A model generated the notes under the pieces. That model was not told where the DNA came from and did no database searches. It saw only the letters and a list, made by a program, of their open reading frames with translations. The translations under genes and the position numbers were made by a program. DNA of 6,181 nt. Source: Oscillospiraceae bacterium. Its GTDB lineage: Bacteria; Bacillota_A; Clostridia; Oscillospirales; Acutalibacteraceae. Shown in pieces: positions 5,473 to 6,181 of this stretch (positions are counted from its first letter, which is position 1; every line of letters begins with the position of its first letter). Where the stretch lies: the NCBI GenBank assembly GCA_003519645.1, contig DOWI01000284.1, positions 544 to 6,724 of the forward strand. Reading direction: 5' to 3'.

Positions 5473-5770
5473 CCAAAACATTTAAAAAATTGTGAATATT
5501 TTTCTAGGTAATAACCAATAAAAACCAAAACAAGGTATGGTGATACAAGCAGATAGCCTTTTTGCCGAACATATGTATTATCTCAAACTACACAGAAAAG
5601 TGCAACTGAAAATTTTTATAGAACCAATAGCAAACCAAAACCCGAACTAAGGACTATCCGCAGTAGGTTTATTGATTAAATTAATAATGTATTTATATAT
5701 AGTATTTACTACATGCAAACATACAAAAAATATAAACCCCAATGAAATCAGAAAAATCGAAAAAAAGGTG
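5473..5770. other. A+T-rich gene-free region between the XRE gene and the promoter cluster
   Basis: No open frame here has a ribosome site or a recognisable domain. The region is rich in A on the plus strand, with A runs at 5725-5730, 5752-5756 and 5760-5766 leading into the first of three strong promoters, where the last could act as an UP element. It also holds an imperfect direct repeat (separate entry). Confidence 0.6.
5514..5641 (+). repeat. Imperfect direct repeat ACCAATA-n-AACCAAAAC
   Basis: Copy 1 at 5514-5531 and copy 2 at 5623-5641 share ACCAATA followed by AAACCAAAAC with one inserted base; a third partial match, AACCAAAACA, occurs at 5471-5480. They are separated by about 109 bp and lie between the XRE promoter and the rRNA-type promoters. 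A protein-binding role is possible but unproven. Confidence 0.45.
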
Positions 5771-5799
5771 TTGACAAAAGAGAAAGGGGATGGTATTAT
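5771..5799 (+). promoter_or_regulatory. rRNA-type promoter P1
   Basis: TTGACA (5771-5776), a 17 bp spacer and TATTAT (5794-5799) with TGG before it (extended -10). A seven-base A tract ends five bases upstream of the -35 and may serve as an UP element. The start of transcription is expected near 5806, just before a CGCTC/GAGCG hairpin (5807-5827). Confidence 0.85.
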
Positions 5800-5915
5800 A
5801 GCTAGGCGCTCGGGAGACACGAGAGCGAAAAGAGTCGAAAAACGAGCATTGATGCGGGTTGACGATTCGGAGATTGGGGAAGTTTGGCTGGATAAAACAA
5901 CCTCAAAAAAGCCTC

Positions 5916-5944
5916 TTGACAGAGCGGACGGCAAGTGATATAAT
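5916..5944 (+). promoter_or_regulatory. rRNA-type promoter P2, full consensus
   Basis: TTGACA (5916-5921), a 17 bp spacer and TATAAT (5939-5944) preceded by TGA, so -35, spacing, extended -10 and -10 all match the ideal sigma-A promoter. Transcription is expected near 5951. It lies 145 bp after P1 and resembles P3 well beyond the hexamers (TTGACAGAGC and TGATATAATnACTC). Confidence 0.9.
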
Positions 5945-5980
5945 CACTCCTCGCTGCCTCTAGTAAAGGGAGCGGCAACC

Positions 5981-6035
5981 GGTGGAAGCAATCGAGAGGG
6001 AGGGCAAACGCTCTTCGAGAAAAGATTGTGGAACC
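5981..6035 (+). other. Leader hairpin between P2 and P3
   Basis: GGT (5981-5983) and CAATC (5989-5993) can pair with GATTG (6024-6028) and ACC (6033-6035); inside, CGAGAG (5993-5998) faces CTCTTCG with one bulge. A long stem in a pre-rRNA leader is usual, but processing sites cannot be assigned. Confidence 0.45.
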
Positions 6036-6047
6036 AGAAAAAGGAGC

Positions 6048-6076
6048 TTGACAGAGCAGGGGAGATATGATATAAT
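6048..6076 (+). promoter_or_regulatory. rRNA-type promoter P3, full consensus
   Basis: TTGACA (6048-6053), a 17 bp spacer and TATAAT (6071-6076) preceded by TGA. Transcription should start near 6083. It is 132 bp after P2; over the 47 bases around each core about 35 are identical, suggesting a past duplication of the promoter unit. Confidence 0.9.
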
Positions 6077-6181
6077 TACTCTTCGCCGGCTCAAGAGAGT
6101 TCGGGGCTTGGAAACAAAGCGAATTGCTTGGAAACAGAGCGAATTGCTTTGAAACCGAGCAAGGGCTCGCGAAGCAGGTTA
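6077..6181 (+). other. Probable leader of an rRNA operon (16S expected beyond the right edge)
   Basis: No protein is encoded after P3. The G+C-richer, repeat-rich leader, the triple promoter and the boxA-like GCTTTGAAA at 6146-6154 (compare the GCTCTTTGAAAA type of rRNA antitermination boxA) fit a pre-16S leader. The 16S start (the AGAGTTTGAT region) is not reached, so this is inference; a tRNA cluster is the main alternative. Confidence 0.55.
6106..6165 (+). repeat. Three tandem 20 bp hairpin repeats in the leader
   Basis: Units at 6106-6125, 6126-6145 and 6146-6165. The first two differ by one base (GCTTGGAAACAAAGCGAATT against a G at position 12); the third keeps GCTTnGAAACnGAGC. In each, GCTT can pair with AAGC or GAGC (one wobble) around a 7 nt GAAAC-containing loop, so structure is retained where bases changed. 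The third unit also contains the boxA-like motif, and GAGC 6157-6160 can alternatively pair with GCTC 6165-6168. Confidence 0.75.

Noticed and set aside
5269..5481. Minus-strand 70-codon frame starting upstream of the XRE gene
   Set aside because: It overlaps the XRE start and its operator/promoter region in another frame, has no ribosome site, and loses any plausible content once inside the XRE gene.
5647..5934. Minus-strand 95-codon frame in the same region
   Set aside because: No ribosome site; it is the antisense of the promoter and leader DNA, and its hydrophobic stretch comes only from T-rich sequence.
5672..5938. Plus-strand 88-codon frame over the promoter cluster
   Set aside because: It contains P1 in full and the P2 -35 within its codons, has no ribosome site, and its lysine/arginine-rich product has no recognisable domain; it is a by-product of A-rich leader DNA.
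1..6181. CRISPR array, insertion sequence, tRNA or prophage
   Set aside because: There are no spaced identical repeats, no transposase or integrase frames, no cloverleaf, and the sole XRE gene lacks any phage neighbour.

Overview
The window looks like chromosomal DNA of an endospore-forming, anaerobic Firmicute, most likely class Clostridia and perhaps an Oscillospiraceae/Ruminococcaceae-type lineage (an inference from gene content and protein style). The pointers are a spmA-spmB spore-maturation pair, a feoA-feoB ferrous iron uptake pair, a small AbrB-type regulator with a Cys-rich tail, strong Shine-Dalgarno sites, and consensus TTGACA/TATAAT promoters with extended -10 elements.

Layout. 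Positions 1-2400 hold a minus-strand run of four genes: spmA (stop overlapping the spmB start by ATGA), spmB, then after 82 bp feoA and feoB, the last cut off by the left window edge. A divergent intergenic region (2401-2709) separates them from a plus-strand abrB-like gene with a strong promoter and its own terminator. A roughly 460 bp gene-free stretch follows, with a probable promoter, several hairpins and a weak T-box-like motif. Next comes a two-gene plus-strand unit with GTG starts: a PHP-family metallophosphoesterase and an unrecognised 183-residue acidic protein. A bidirectional terminator at 4865-4901 separates this unit from a convergent XRE-family regulator (minus strand), which has a perfect palindrome at its start region.

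The right end (5337-6181) has no convincing gene. It is A+T rich up to about 5770 and then carries three successive near-perfect sigma-A promoters with 17 bp spacers and extended -10 elements, followed by structured leader sequence and three tandem 20 bp hairpin repeats containing a boxA-like element. This arrangement is typical of a ribosomal RNA operon leader, so 16S rRNA probably starts just beyond the right edge; the RNA gene itself is not in the window.

The genes do not form one pathway: spmAB acts in spore core dehydration, feoAB in Fe(II) import, abrB and xre in regulation, and the PHP gene probably in nucleotide or RNA phosphate metabolism. I did not find a clearly new biological system. 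The most rewarding points are the triple promoter plus tandem-repeat leader, the unrecognised gene after the PHP gene, the structured intergenic RNA region, and a G9 homopolymer inside spmA.
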